Counted from the stretch's first letter, positions 1 through 9,182 are shown. The stretch: 64,000 nucleotides of DNA from an uncultured Dorea sp. (GCA_910584095.1 CAJTYU010000004.1:60187-124186); one strand, 5' to 3'. Notes: generated by a model not told the origin, from the letters alone. Program-made: numbers and translations.

Positions 1-1
1 G

Positions 2-1090
2 GCTTATATTGAAGATTTTAATCCGACGGAAAACGCGGGGCAGACCTATCAGAGGGGCACCTATCATGATTATTTTGAGGAAGAAGTCATTACGGTTATG
101 GCTCCTGTAGTAGACGGCTTTAATACCAACGGATATTTTCTGCTCCACAAAGACCTTCGGGATATCGAAAGACTTCAGGGACATCTAATACACAGGATTT
201 ATACCACTATCGCCGTGATTTACCTGTTTTCCTTCCTCATCTTCTTCGCATTCGAACTGATGGTTTATTTTCCCTTGCGAAGGATTACTGATGCGGCGGC
301 CCAGTATGCCCTTGGCAATCTGGACTATGAAATCCCAGTCGACGCTGAAGATGAAATGGGTTACTTATCCGCATCCCTGAACTATATGTCCTCCCAGCTC
401 CGGGATATGGAAACCTATCAGAAAACCTTTGTAGCCAACGTATCCCACGATTTTCGTTCTCCACTGACCTCCATCAAAGGCTATGTTGAGGCAATTGCCG
501 ACGGCACGATTCCTCCGGAGCTTCAAGATAAATACCTGAATATCATTCTGTTCGAGACGGAACGTCTGACCGATCTGACCAGAGATCTTCTGGAACTGAA
601 TGAATTTGACACAAAGAATCTTATTTTGGATAAAGCTTCCTTTGATATCCACGAAATAATCCGAAACACCGCGGCTTCCTTTGAAGGAACCTGCACCGCA
701 AAACGGATTTCTATTGAACTGGTTCTTGCCACTAAGCATTTAACTGTATTTGCTGATAAAGGCAAAATCCAGCAGGTTCTATACAACCTGATCGATAATG
801 CCATTAAATTCAGCGATATGGATTCCATTATCACCGTTGAGACCACGGATCGAGGAGACAAGGTAATTACCTCCGTCAAGGACAATGGCATTGGGATTCC
901 CAGAGATGCCTTAAATAAAATATGGGAACGCTTCTACAAGACGGATGCCTCGCGGGGCAAAGACAAAAAGGGAACCGGTCTCGGCCTGTCTATCGTCAAA
1001 GAATCCATACAGGCACACGGTGAAAATATTAATGTAATCAGCACAGAAGGCGTCGGTACGGAATTTATTTTTTCTCTTCCAAAAGGCTGA
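2..1090 (+). CDS. Sensor histidine kinase, 3' part (5' end outside window)
   Basis: The reading frame is already open at base 2, so this is the last 362 residues of a membrane histidine kinase. Visible in order: the end of an extracytoplasmic sensor region, a membrane segment (IYLFSFLIFFAFELMVYF), a HAMP linker, a HisKA domain with the phospho-acceptor His in VSHDFRSPL, and a HATPase domain with N box NLIDNAIKFS and G boxes DNGIGIP and GTGLGLSIV. All catalytic motifs are intact. It would autophosphorylate and pass phosphate to a response regulator, presumably encoded just upstream. The ATG at 98 is internal, not a start. The signal is unknown. Confidence 0.93.
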   Translation, partial: AYIEDFNPTENAGQTYQRGTYHDYFEEEVITVMAPVVDGFNTNGYFLLHKDLRDIERLQGHLIHRIYTTIAVIYLFSFLIFFAFELMVYFPLRRITDAAAQYALGNLDYEIPVDAEDEMGYLSASLNYMSSQLRDMETYQKTFVANVSHDFRSPLTSIKGYVEAIADGTIPPELQDKYLNIILFETERLTDLTRDLLELNEFDTKNLILDKASFDIHEIIRNTAASFEGTCTAKRISIELVLATKHLTVFADKGKIQQVLYNLIDNAIKFSDMDSIITVETTDRGDKVITSVKDNGIGIPRDALNKIWERFYKTDASRGKDKKGTGLGLSIVKESIQAHGENINVISTEGVGTEFIFSLPKG

Positions 1091-1142
1091 TCCCAGATTA
1101 TAGACGCGTTGAATAATCATACTCTCTTATTGGAAAAATCGA

Positions 1143-1172
1143 TTGGATTTTACAATTGACGAAGACTATACT
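1143..1172 (+). promoter_or_regulatory. Candidate sigma-A promoter for the 1205 gene
   Basis: TTGGAT and TATACT are separated by 18 bases. They lie about 33 bases upstream of the start codon, with a strong AGGAGG ribosome site between. A TTGACG at 1156 lacks a good -10 partner. Confidence 0.35.
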
Positions 1173-1204
1173 GGTTATAGGTATGAATAAAGGAGGTAAG
1201 TAAC

Positions 1205-1618
1205 ATGTCTATTACAGCAGAAACAGCAAAAGCGCATGCAAAAGATCCTGCAGTATTATGCTGCCGCGCAGAGGCTGGCATTACAATCGAACCCGCAAAT
1301 CTTGAGGATCCGGCTATCTTTGACGAACTGGTGGATTCCGGTCTTCTGAATCTGGACGGATGCCTGACCATCGAACAGGTTCTCGGCGCTAAATTAACAA
1401 AAACAAGCGATTCTCTCTGCGCATTGACCGCAGATAACGTGGATGGGTATAAGGAGGCCGGCGCGTCAGATGAACCTGCATCACCAGAAGTTCCGGCAGA
1501 GACAGAAGTTCCCTCTGTAAGCGGAAGCGCAGAAGGCGTCATCACTACTGTAAAGCATGGCAAGGTTGTAATTTCCATCAAGGAAGGGAAAGATATCTAT
1601 TTAGAACTCCCCATCTAA
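1205..1618 (+). CDS. Small protein resembling N-terminal part of D-proline reductase proprotein (PrdA-like)
   Basis: This 137-residue soluble protein has a perfect AGGAGG site upstream. The segments DPAVLCCRAEAG, LEDPAIF and DSGLL followed by LGAKLTKTSDSLCALT recall, from memory, the N-terminal region of PrdA-family proteins of Stickland fermenters. A Pro/Glu/Ser linker (about residues 83-105) then leads to a short C-terminal piece ending in GKDIYLELPI. No prdB, prdC or prdF gene lies nearby, and the protein is far shorter than PrdA. It may therefore be a stand-alone paralogue (PrdE-like) rather than a working reductase subunit. The family call is inference from remembered motifs. Confidence 0.4.
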   Translation: MSITAETAKAHAKDPAVLCCRAEAGITIEPANLEDPAIFDELVDSGLLNLDGCLTIEQVLGAKLTKTSDSLCALTADNVDGYKEAGASDEPASPEVPAETEVPSVSGSAEGVITTVKHGKVVISIKEGKDIYLELPI

Positions 1619-1636
1619 TATTTGATTCCGAAGTAA

Positions 1637-1692
1637 GGGGCGATATTCACACTTCGCGGACTGCTAATGTCCTTAAGTATAAATATCGCCCC
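1637..1692. repeat. Nested hairpin with TGCTAAT loop (dispersed repeat copy 1)
   Basis: An exact 11-bp outer stem (GGGGCGATATT at 1637-1647, AATATCGCCCC at 1682-1692) encloses an inner GGAC/GTCC stem (1658-1661, 1669-1672). The inner loop is TGCTAAT, shared with the hairpins at 15003 and 21685. It lies between convergent genes, but no T-run follows on the plus strand, so it is not a typical terminator. Confidence 0.75.
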
Positions 1693-1768
1693 GAATTGTT
1701 GCTATGAGCGGCCTCCTAGGCTGCGAATAGTAACGCTGTACGAACACTGCAAACCTTTTTTACATGAT

Positions 1769-3037
1769 TTACTTGATAGACAGCAGCCGCTGTACTTCTT
1801 TACTTTCTATGTTATCCGCATCCACCCAGATATATCCGGTATCGATTTCCGCTTCGTTTCCAATCTCTAACACACATCTTGCCTCCGCCACAATAGCTGC
1901 ATAACCCATTCCATATGGATTCTGCACGACCAGTCCGGCAAGCCTTCCTTCTTTCAATGCCTCGATCTCTTCCGTATCTGAATCATAACCGATGATCGCT
2001 ATATTTTCCTTTTCCTGATCCTTACACAAGTCTGCCATCTGCATTGCGGCTTGTCCGTTCGTTGCAAAAATCCCTTTAATTTCCGGATTTTTCTCAAAAA
2101 TATATGCTAGAACCTCCTCGTCGGTGATCTCCTGAACCGCTTCTTCCACGTCTAATTCCTCTTTAGCCGATTCTGGCTCGCCGCCCGAAATTTCTTCTGT
2201 CAGTCCGCTGTCCTTTGGCTCTTCTTCTCCGGCCCCATCGTCAGCCGGCAGTCCGGCCCTTTCCCTCGCCATCTTCTCTTTCAGCTCATCCAATCTGTCC
2301 ATATAATAAATTTCTGTGGTTGACATCTCAGAATGATTTTCTTTAATCTCTGCGGCAAAGCTTTCTGCTCGCTGTCTGCAGGTTAACGATCTGCTGTCAT
2401 GAGCAAATATCAGCGCCTGTCCTTCTTCCCCTAATTCTTCCGCCATATGCGCCGCCGCTTCCATTGACGCTTTCTTGTTATCTGTTGTAATATTCGCCAT
2501 AATTCCCTGATAGCTGCTGAGAGAATCATAGGTAATAATAGGAATACTGTTCTGTACGGCCAAATCAAACTGTACATTACATGATTGGGAATCAATGACT
2601 GCAATCCCCAGCGCTGACGGGTATCTTGCCAGCTCCTCATCCAGAATATTCACCTGCTCGTCTACATTATCTGATTCGCCAGGTCCGCTGTACACTACCT
2701 TTACCTTGTCTCCGCCCTCATAATTCAGCGCTTTATTCAGGTCGGCGGCGGCGGCCTCCGCTCCTGCTTTTACCATCCTCCAGTATTCTTCCGAACTTCC
2801 CTTTCCAATCAGCGAAAAATAAGTCGCCGGCTCCACGTCAAGTCCCTCTGTATCGCCATACGCCGAAGGCGCTATAAGGTCTAGCTTCGCCTGCTTTGCA
2901 AGCTCTGCCTCATCCTCCGCCGGTTCCTTCTTCTCTGCCGGAGCGGGAACGTCCGGCTTCTCCGGCTCCACTGCGCAGGCACAGGTAAGAACTGCCATGC
3001 AGACACATACCAGCGCCGCAATCCATTTCTTTTTCAT
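1769..3037 (-). CDS. Sugar-type (RbsB/Peripla_BP_4-like) substrate-binding lipoprotein
   Basis: This 422-residue protein has an N-terminal lipoprotein signal peptide (MKKKWIAALVCVCM..., modified Cys at 19 or 21) and a charged Pro/Glu linker. A two-lobed periplasmic-binding fold follows (FSLIGKGSSEEYW near residue 75; NGQAAMQMADLC and AIIGYDSD near the C-terminus). A low-complexity acidic insertion at about residues 255-305 splits the fold and is unusual for the family. No ABC permease or ATPase is next to it, so it is an orphan receptor. It could supply a distant transporter or present a ligand to a membrane sensor. Confidence 0.8.
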   Translation of the reverse strand: MKKKWIAALVCVCMAVLTCACAVEPEKPDVPAPAEKKEPAEDEAELAKQAKLDLIAPSAYGDTEGLDVEPATYFSLIGKGSSEEYWRMVKAGAEAAAADLNKALNYEGGDKVKVVYSGPGESDNVDEQVNILDEELARYPSALGIAVIDSQSCNVQFDLAVQNSIPIITYDSLSSYQGIMANITTDNKKASMEAAAHMAEELGEEGQALIFAHDSRSLTCRQRAESFAAEIKENHSEMSTTEIYYMDRLDELKEKMARERAGLPADDGAGEEEPKDSGLTEEISGGEPESAKEELDVEEAVQEITDEEVLAYIFEKNPEIKGIFATNGQAAMQMADLCKDQEKENIAIIGYDSDTEEIEALKEGRLAGLVVQNPYGMGYAAIVAEARCVLEIGNEAEIDTGYIWVDADNIESKEVQRLLSIK

Positions 3038-3203
3038 AATATCAATCTCCCTATATTTATGCTTCTGTTACAGCTTCCCTATATCCAACCAGGCCCTGTA
3101 ACACACTACATACAGTTATACAATAAATCTGTGAAAAAGTCTTGAAAAAAATCTTAAAATTTTCCTCTGATAGATAATTTTGTATCTATTTTTAAGCATG
3201 AAA

Positions 3204-3233
3204 TTGCTTGTATATTTGCCGCTTTTGTATTAT
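3204..3233 (+). promoter_or_regulatory. Promoter of the 3301 ferredoxin
   Basis: TTGCTT and TATTAT with an 18-base spacer. The leader contains two small perfect hairpins (GCTGAT/ATCAGC at 3245-3260, GTGA/TCAC at 3264-3274) before the AAGGAGG site. Confidence 0.6.
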
Positions 3234-3300
3234 GATAGAAAAAAGCTGATGTATATCAGCCTTGTGATTATCACATAAACTTTATAAGGAGGTACTTATC

Positions 3301-3471
3301 ATGGCATATGTAATTAGCGATGACTGCATTTCTTGCGGTGCTTGTGCAGCTCAGTGTCCAGCAGAGGCTATTACTGAGGGAGATTCACATTTTGAGATTA
3401 GCGCTGATGCCTGCCTTGACTGCGGCGCTTGCGCAGATCAGTGTCCAGTAGAGGCTATCTCTGCAGAGTAA
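3301..3471 (+). CDS. Clostridial-type 2[4Fe-4S] ferredoxin
   Basis: This 56-residue protein has two near-repeat halves, each with CxxCxxCxxxCP (CISCGACAAQCP and CLDCGACADQCP). They ligate two low-potential [4Fe-4S] clusters. It is a cytoplasmic one-electron carrier for pyruvate:ferredoxin oxidoreductase, hydrogenase and Rnf-type partners. It has a strong AAGGAGG ribosome site, its own promoter and its own terminator, so it is a monocistronic gene. The length and motif spacing are exactly those of the family. Confidence 0.97.
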   Translation: MAYVISDDCISCGACAAQCPAEAITEGDSHFEISADACLDCGACADQCPVEAISAE

Positions 3472-3501
3472 TTCAAATGAACTCTTAATAACAAAAGAAA
3501 A

Positions 3502-3533
3502 GGGCAACCCCATTGCGAGGTTGTCTTTTTTAT
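3502..3533 (+). terminator. Rho-independent terminator of the ferredoxin gene
   Basis: GGCAACC pairs with GGTTGTC (one G-U pair) around a 9-base loop, followed by TTTTTT. Confidence 0.85.
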
Positions 3534-3652
3534 TATATTAACCGCTCAGGCGAAAGGTGTCGCACGAATTTTAAATACCGGCGACCATTTTTGACAATAT
3601 CTCTTTCGGGGACATGCTATACTTCTGCATACAAAAATAAGGGGGTATTCCT

Positions 3653-4018
3653 ATGGGAAATGCATTAAATACACTAAGTAATGCCACGAAAGAGGACACT
3701 AAGTTATATAACTGCATCAAGGAATTATACGAACAGGGAGTTCCATTTGAAGAACTGAAAGCATTAATTCCAGATATGAAGCGCACCAGGGAGCAGCTGC
3801 GCATCAAAAGAATGCTGGAAAACAATAATGAACTGCTGGTATCAATGATCACAAAGGAAATGTCCTTCCTTCTGGATGCAAAGGAACGCCAGCAGGAAGA
3901 AGAATTCCGCAAGATTGACCAGCTTATCCGCCAGCAGCAGGCCTTCCGCAAAGAATCATCCCAGACAAGCGCCGTAGGCAAATTAAAGAAATTGCTGCTG
4001 CCAGATTCTCTTACTTAG
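3653..4018 (+). CDS. Conserved-looking hypothetical helical protein
   Basis: This 121-residue, highly helical and charged protein has no signal peptide or membrane segment. Residues about 60-110 (LLDAKERQQEEEFRKIDQL and following) look like an amphipathic coiled coil. The N-terminal third (VPFEELKALIPDMKRTREQL) could form a short helix-turn-helix of the MerR or SMC-hinge type, but no defining motif is present. A GGGGG ribosome site lies 6 bases upstream. It converges with dnaB. I do not recognise the family. Confidence 0.65.
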   Translation: MGNALNTLSNATKEDTKLYNCIKELYEQGVPFEELKALIPDMKRTREQLRIKRMLENNNELLVSMITKEMSFLLDAKERQQEEEFRKIDQLIRQQQAFRKESSQTSAVGKLKKLLLPDSLT

Positions 4019-4050
4019 CAGCATAGAATATAGGGGCTGCATACCAGCCC

Positions 4051-5391
4051 CTATTCCTGCCATTTTAAATTCGCAAACTTCGTATAATCAGGAAGCCATG
4101 CCAGATTTACCGTTCCTATTGGGCCGTTCCTCTGCTTGGCTATTATAATCTCTGCCTGATTGGGCGTGTCTGTGTCTTTATTGTAATAATCATCTCTATA
4201 AATAAACATAACCACGTCCGCATCCTGCTCGATTGCGCCTGATTCTCTTAAATCCGACAGCATCGGCCGATGATCCGGACGCTGTTCTACTGCTCTGCTG
4301 AGCTGGGACAACGCAATCACCGGAACATTCAATTCCCTTGCAATCGCTTTTAGGGACCGGGATATCTCCGAAATCTCCTGCTGTCTGGAATCGCTGCGTT
4401 TTCCTATACTTCCGCTCATCAACTGAAGGTAATCAATAATAATTAATTTCAAATCATACTCCAATTTATATTTGCGGCATTTACTCCGCAGCTCTGTCAC
4501 CGAAATGCCTGGCGTATCATCAATAATCAGCTTTGATTTTCCGATGATTCCCGCGCTTTCAATCAGCTTCTCCCAATCTGAATCCTTCAAATTGCCGGTT
4601 CTAAGGCTCTGTGAGTCCACCTGCGATTCCAATGAAAAGAGACGGTTTACCAGCTGCTCCTTTGACATCTCTAGGCTAAAAACTGCCACGCTGTGATTTG
4701 CTTTAAACGCCACATGCTGGGCAATATTCAGTACAAACGCCGTCTTTCCCATGGACGGCCTCGCTGCGATCAGCACAAGATCCGAAGGCTGCAGGCCGGA
4801 CAGCTTATAATCCAGATCCAGAAATCCTGTAGGTATACCCGTCACCGTCCCCTTGCTTTTGGACGCCTTCTCTATTCTGTCTAATGCATTCAAAACGATC
4901 TCTTTAATGGGGACATGATCTCCGGTATTCCGGTTCTGAAGCAATTCAAATATCCGCTTCTCTGTAGTCTCCAGAATCTCTTCCATCGGCTCTGCGCCTA
5001 CATAACAAATATTGGCGATTTCCTCATTAAGCTTGATCAGCCTGCGCAGCATGGCCTTCTCATATACAATCTGCGCATAGTATTTCACATTGGCCGAGGT
5101 GGGCACCGCGGTAATCAGCTCCCGTACAAATTCCAGACTGGAAATCTCCTCCGGGACATCTTTCTCCTTCAAACGCTCCTGAAGCGTTATCAGATCCGCC
5201 GGTTTCCCTTCATTAAAAAGCTCTACCATCGATTCAAAGATAATCCCATAGGAAGCCTGATAAAAATCTTCCCTGCTTATTATTTCTGATGCCGCCACAA
5301 TCGCATCTTTATCCATCAGCATAGCGCCAACCACAGACTGCTCCGCCTCTATGCTATGAGGCAGTACCCTTTTTATGAGCGCTTCCTCCAT
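4051..5391 (-). CDS. dnaB: Replicative DNA helicase DnaB (DnaC in Bacillus nomenclature)
   Basis: At 446 residues this is a normal family length. The N-terminal domain (PHSIEAEQSVVGAMLMD) mediates hexamer and primase contacts. The C-terminal RecA-like motor has Walker A RPSMGKTAF, Walker B LIIIDYLQLM, and the switch segments ALSQLSRAVEQR and LRESGAIEQDADVV. It unwinds the replication fork in the 5'-3' direction. It is the last gene of the gdpP-rplI-dnaB operon, a standard Firmicute arrangement. A GGAGG site sits 8 bases before the start. Confidence 0.98.
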   Translation of the reverse strand: MEEALIKRVLPHSIEAEQSVVGAMLMDKDAIVAASEIISREDFYQASYGIIFESMVELFNEGKPADLITLQERLKEKDVPEEISSLEFVRELITAVPTSANVKYYAQIVYEKAMLRRLIKLNEEIANICYVGAEPMEEILETTEKRIFELLQNRNTGDHVPIKEIVLNALDRIEKASKSKGTVTGIPTGFLDLDYKLSGLQPSDLVLIAARPSMGKTAFVLNIAQHVAFKANHSVAVFSLEMSKEQLVNRLFSLESQVDSQSLRTGNLKDSDWEKLIESAGIIGKSKLIIDDTPGISVTELRSKCRKYKLEYDLKLIIIDYLQLMSGSIGKRSDSRQQEISEISRSLKAIARELNVPVIALSQLSRAVEQRPDHRPMLSDLRESGAIEQDADVVMFIYRDDYYNKDTDTPNQAEIIIAKQRNGPIGTVNLAWLPDYTKFANLKWQE

Positions 5392-5439
5392 CCTATTCCT
5401 CCGTTTCGGCTGTTTTTGGAATACATCCCTTTACCTGTC

Positions 5440-5889
5440 TTATGCCTCTTCCTTTACCCACACCTTAAGCTCTGCCGTCACCTTCGGATGGAGTTTAACC
5501 GGAACATGATGCACGCCAAGGCTTTTAATCTGTTCTTTCAATTGTATCTTCTTTTTATCAATCTTAAGACCAAGCTGCTCTTCTGCAGCCGCCGCAATCT
5601 CTTTAGACGAAACAGAGCCAAATACCTTGCCGCCCTCTCCTGTTTTAATTAACAGCTCTACCTGCCCTTCTTTCAGCTTATCCCCAAGCGCTTTTGCCGC
5701 TTCCAGATTCTCCTTCGCAATCTTATCTGCATTTGCTTTCTTAAGTTTCAGGTCATTCAGATTTTTATTATTCGCCTCTGCGCCTTTTCCCGTTTTTAAA
5801 AGAAAGTTTCTCGCATATCCGTCGTTTACATTTACAAGTTCGCCTTTTTTGCCCAGAGACTTTACATCCTCTAATAAAATCACTTTCAT
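5440..5889 (-). CDS. rplI: 50S ribosomal protein L9
   Basis: At 149 residues it has the canonical N-terminal MKVILLEDVKSLGKKGELVNV, the long connecting helix and the C-terminal 23S rRNA-binding domain. The gene sits between gdpP (4-bp gap) and dnaB, and its ribosome site AAGGAG lies inside the 3' end of gdpP, which indicates translational coupling. Confidence 0.98.
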   Translation of the reverse strand: MKVILLEDVKSLGKKGELVNVNDGYARNFLLKTGKGAEANNKNLNDLKLKKANADKIAKENLEAAKALGDKLKEGQVELLIKTGEGGKVFGSVSSKEIAAAAEEQLGLKIDKKKIQLKEQIKSLGVHHVPVKLHPKVTAELKVWVKEEA

Positions 5890-5892
5890 ATT

Positions 5893-7947
5893 CTATATAT
5901 CTCCTTCCTCAATCATCTTATCAATCTGAACCTTGATATTATAAATCACTTCGCCCACATTCGTATGATCAAACTGCGCGCCCGCCATATTCATGTGTCC
6001 GCCGCCGCCTAACCTCTCCATCAGCACCTGTACATTCACCTCGTCAATCGAGCGGGCGCTTACGTAACATCTTCCATTATATATCGTAATAACAAATGCA
6101 GCCCGGATCCCATCGATATCCAGCAGTTCATTGGCTGCCTGCGCGCCGATAATCGTCGGAGAATCCACCTTAAGATTCTCTCCGCGCGCAATGGCAAACT
6201 GATGCCGATAAACCTCAGCGTTGCTGATAATCGACGCCTTAGCGCAGTATGAATCCATATCATCCCTAAATATCTTGCGGACATACGGAATATCAGCTCC
6301 GCATCTTCTCAAAAAAGCGGCCGCCTCAAAGGTCCTGACGCCTGTCCGGTTTGTAAAGCTGTTCGTATCAACCATCATACCGGCAAACATGCTGCTGGCC
6401 TCCATAGCCGGAAGCTTAATATCCTCTGCGATATACTGCAGAATCTCAGAAACCATCTCGCAGGCAGAAGACGCATATGGCTCAATATAAGACAATCTGG
6501 CATTCTCAATATTGTCGCTCCCCTGCCTGTGATGATCCAATACCACAATATTCTTTGTCATCTGCAGAAGCTCCGGACATTCCGTCATCTGCGGCCGGTT
6601 AGTATCCACAACTACTACCATAGAGGCCTCGCCGGCCATCTCCTTTGCCTCCTCAGAGGTTACGAACATATCCTCTGGATAATCTGCATTCTTCACATAG
6701 TCCTCATGCAGAGAACGCACTGCCATTGTTGGATCATTCAGTACAATATGCGCTGTCTTTCCAACCGAAACTGCCGCTCGGTAAATACCGATTGCCGCTC
6801 CAAGCGAATCCACGTCCGTCATCTTATGTCCCATAACCAGAATATAATCGCTGGTCATCATATATTCTCTCAGCGCCTCCGCCTTTACGCGGGCCTTTAC
6901 GCGGGTATTCTTTGAGGTCATCTCGCGCTTGCCGCCATAATAGGTAATACCGCTGCAATCCTTGATAACCGCTTGGTCGCCGCCTCTTGCAAGCGCCTGG
7001 TCAATGGCAATCCGGGCATAATTATAACTCTGGCAGTATCCCTCCCTGCTGATTCCAAGACCGATACCCAGCGTTGCCGGTATTGTATTTCCAACATTTA
7101 CTGATTTGACATCCTCGAGAAGCGAAAACCTGTCTTCCTCCAGTAATTTGAAATACTGCTTGGCAACTACGATAAAATACTTATCTGTCTCCACCTTCTT
7201 AACAATTCCATTTACCTTAGAGAAATACTGATTGATCTTGCGGTCGATCAGCGCAAGAAGCAGACTCTGCCTTACCTCTTCTACACTCTCAATCACCTCG
7301 TCGTAATTGTCAATATAAATGAGTCCCGCAACCAGCCTTTGCTCCTCATTCGCCTGAATATACTCATTCAGCTCTGTCACATCTTCCAGAAAAACCGCAA
7401 TAAAATATTCCGATTCAACAGGAATCTTCACCGACAGCTGCATACCGCCCGCTTCTTTTACCGGAATCTTACGAAGCTTTGCCAGATACTCCCTCTCTTC
7501 AAACTGGACCTCAACTTGAGTATGCCGGCCTTCCTCTTTCGGAAAAATCCCCCGGTTGATTTCCTTCATATATTTTGCCAAATTCACATCTTGTTTATTT
7601 CTGTCTCCAAGAATCTCTTCAAATTCATCGTTCATCCAGAGAACCTTACCTGTCTCCAGCAAAATAGCGTATGGAATCTCCAGCTCCTTCAAAAGCCGGT
7701 TCTGCATAGCGCCGTATTGCGCCGCAAATTCCACCAAAGCACGCATAAGCGTTGATTTGTTATAATAATACAAAAATCCGGCAACAACCAGATAAAGCAG
7801 CACGCATGCCGCCGTCAGCATCCCGGCCTTGCGGTCCGTATAATAAATCCATCCAGTCATAACAATCAGAATAACCGTCATAACCATCGGCCACTGCATG
7901 TATAACTTCAGCGCTCCCTTTAGGTGTATATCCTGCTTCTCGCTCAT
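5893..7947 (-). CDS. gdpP: GdpP-type cyclic-di-AMP phosphodiesterase
   Basis: This 684-residue membrane enzyme has two N-terminal transmembrane helices (about residues 15-60), a degenerate PAS domain and a degenerate GGDEF domain. DHH and DHHA1 catalytic domains follow: GHKMTDVDSLGAAIG, VVVVDTNRP, LDHHRQG, and GGGGHMNMAGAQ near the C-terminus. The metal-binding Asp and His residues are all present. It hydrolyses c-di-AMP to pApA, controlling potassium and osmotic homeostasis and cell-wall stress. KtrA and KtrB, typical c-di-AMP targets, are encoded 15 kb away. It is first in the rplI-dnaB operon. Confidence 0.95.
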   Translation of the reverse strand: MSEKQDIHLKGALKLYMQWPMVMTVILIVMTGWIYYTDRKAGMLTAACVLLYLVVAGFLYYYNKSTLMRALVEFAAQYGAMQNRLLKELEIPYAILLETGKVLWMNDEFEEILGDRNKQDVNLAKYMKEINRGIFPKEEGRHTQVEVQFEEREYLAKLRKIPVKEAGGMQLSVKIPVESEYFIAVFLEDVTELNEYIQANEEQRLVAGLIYIDNYDEVIESVEEVRQSLLLALIDRKINQYFSKVNGIVKKVETDKYFIVVAKQYFKLLEEDRFSLLEDVKSVNVGNTIPATLGIGLGISREGYCQSYNYARIAIDQALARGGDQAVIKDCSGITYYGGKREMTSKNTRVKARVKAEALREYMMTSDYILVMGHKMTDVDSLGAAIGIYRAAVSVGKTAHIVLNDPTMAVRSLHEDYVKNADYPEDMFVTSEEAKEMAGEASMVVVVDTNRPQMTECPELLQMTKNIVVLDHHRQGSDNIENARLSYIEPYASSACEMVSEILQYIAEDIKLPAMEASSMFAGMMVDTNSFTNRTGVRTFEAAAFLRRCGADIPYVRKIFRDDMDSYCAKASIISNAEVYRHQFAIARGENLKVDSPTIIGAQAANELLDIDGIRAAFVITIYNGRCYVSARSIDEVNVQVLMERLGGGGHMNMAGAQFDHTNVGEVIYNIKVQIDKMIEEGDI

Positions 7948-8103
7948 AATCGCCCCTCCATTGCACCTGCGTACATTCTAAGCCTCCGTCCGCACTATGC
8001 ATCCATTATACTACCTTTTCTGCAGAAAGGGAAGATAATAAATTTCATACCTAAAGAGCCCCTCCTGCGCCCAAAAGAACGCGCCGGCGCTCACATGCAT
8101 TAC

Positions 8104-8155
8104 AAAAAGGCGCCGCGGTAAAATAGTATGCATACCACAGCGCCTCATCTTCTAT
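8104..8155 (-). terminator. Terminator downstream of galE
   Basis: On the minus strand AGGCGC...GGTA pairs with TACC...GCGCCT, followed by TTTTTG. It lies just after the galE stop codon. Confidence 0.75.
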
Positions 8156-8165
8156 AAATGAAATA

Positions 8166-9182
8166 TTAAACTCCATATCCGTCCGGATTCTGCGACTGCC
8201 ATCTCCATGAATCCGCACACATCTCATCCAATCCTCTCTCTGCTTTCCAGCCCAGAACCTTCGCCGCCTTGGCCGGATCAGCATAACACATAGCAATATC
8301 GCCCTCGCGCCTCGGCTGGATCTCATAAGGAATATCCTTTCCGCACGCCTTAGAGAATGCCTTGACCATATCAAGCACCGAATATCCTGCGCCTGTTCCC
8401 AGATTAATAATATCCAGCCCCGGATTGGTGAAAATATAGTTGATCGCCTTTACATGGCCGACCGCAAGATCTACCACATGGATATAATCTCTCACGCCGG
8501 TTCCATCCGGGGTATCGTAATCATTTCCAAACACACCCAGCTTCTCGCGCTTTCCGACTGCCACCTGAGAAATATACGGCATCAAATTATTCGGAATCCC
8601 TTTTGGATCCTCTCCAATCCGTCCGCTTTCATGAGCGCCTACCGGATTGAAATAGCGAAGAAGAATCACGTTCCATTCCGGATGCGCCTTCTGAAGGTCT
8701 GACATAATCTGTTCCATCATAGATTTGGTCCATCCGTATGGATTCGTACACTGACCCTTTGGGCACTCCTCCGTAATTGGAATCACCTCCGGGTCTCCAT
8801 ACACCGTTGCCGACGAGCTGAATACAATATTCTTTGTTCCCGTCTCATTCATCACCTTAAGAAGGGTCAGCGTTCCAGTGATATTATTATGATAATACTC
8901 CAGCGGCTTTCTTACCGACTCGCCAACCGCCTTCAATGCCGCGCAGTGAATTACGGCGTCAATCTTCTCCGTCTCAAACACACCGCGGAGCTTGTCTTCA
9001 TCCAGAATATCCCCCTCGTAAAATGCAATCTCCTTCCCAGTCAGCTCCTCCACTCTGCGCAGAGATTCCTTAGAAGAATTATACAAATTATCATACACTA
9101 CAACCTCATAGCCCTCATTCAGCAATTCCAGAGCCGTATGGCTACCAATGTAGCCCGCTCCTCCTGTAATCAATACAGCCAT
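8166..9182 (-). CDS. galE: UDP-glucose 4-epimerase
   Basis: This 338-residue short-chain dehydrogenase-fold enzyme interconverts UDP-glucose and UDP-galactose. It has NAD-binding GGAGYIGSH at the N-terminus, the catalytic Ser/Tyr/Lys set with NPYGWTKSMMEQ, and the substrate region RYFNPVGAH. I place the start at the ATG at 9182, which has AAGGAGG 9 bases upstream. An upstream TTG in frame (9206) would overlap that ribosome site. It neighbours a nucleotidyltransferase gene, consistent with sugar-nucleotide supply for cell-surface glycans or galactose use. Confidence 0.96.
   Translation of the reverse strand: MAVLITGGAGYIGSHTALELLNEGYEVVVYDNLYNSSKESLRRVEELTGKEIAFYEGDILDEDKLRGVFETEKIDAVIHCAALKAVGESVRKPLEYYHNNITGTLTLLKVMNETGTKNIVFSSSATVYGDPEVIPITEECPKGQCTNPYGWTKSMMEQIMSDLQKAHPEWNVILLRYFNPVGAHESGRIGEDPKGIPNNLMPYISQVAVGKREKLGVFGNDYDTPDGTGVRDYIHVVDLAVGHVKAINYIFTNPGLDIINLGTGAGYSVLDMVKAFSKACGKDIPYEIQPRREGDIAMCYADPAKAAKVLGWKAERGLDEMCADSWRWQSQNPDGYGV

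Noticed and set aside
3591..3632. TTGACA and TATACT before the 3653 gene as a promoter
   Set aside because: The spacer is 21 bases, too long for a sigma-A promoter.
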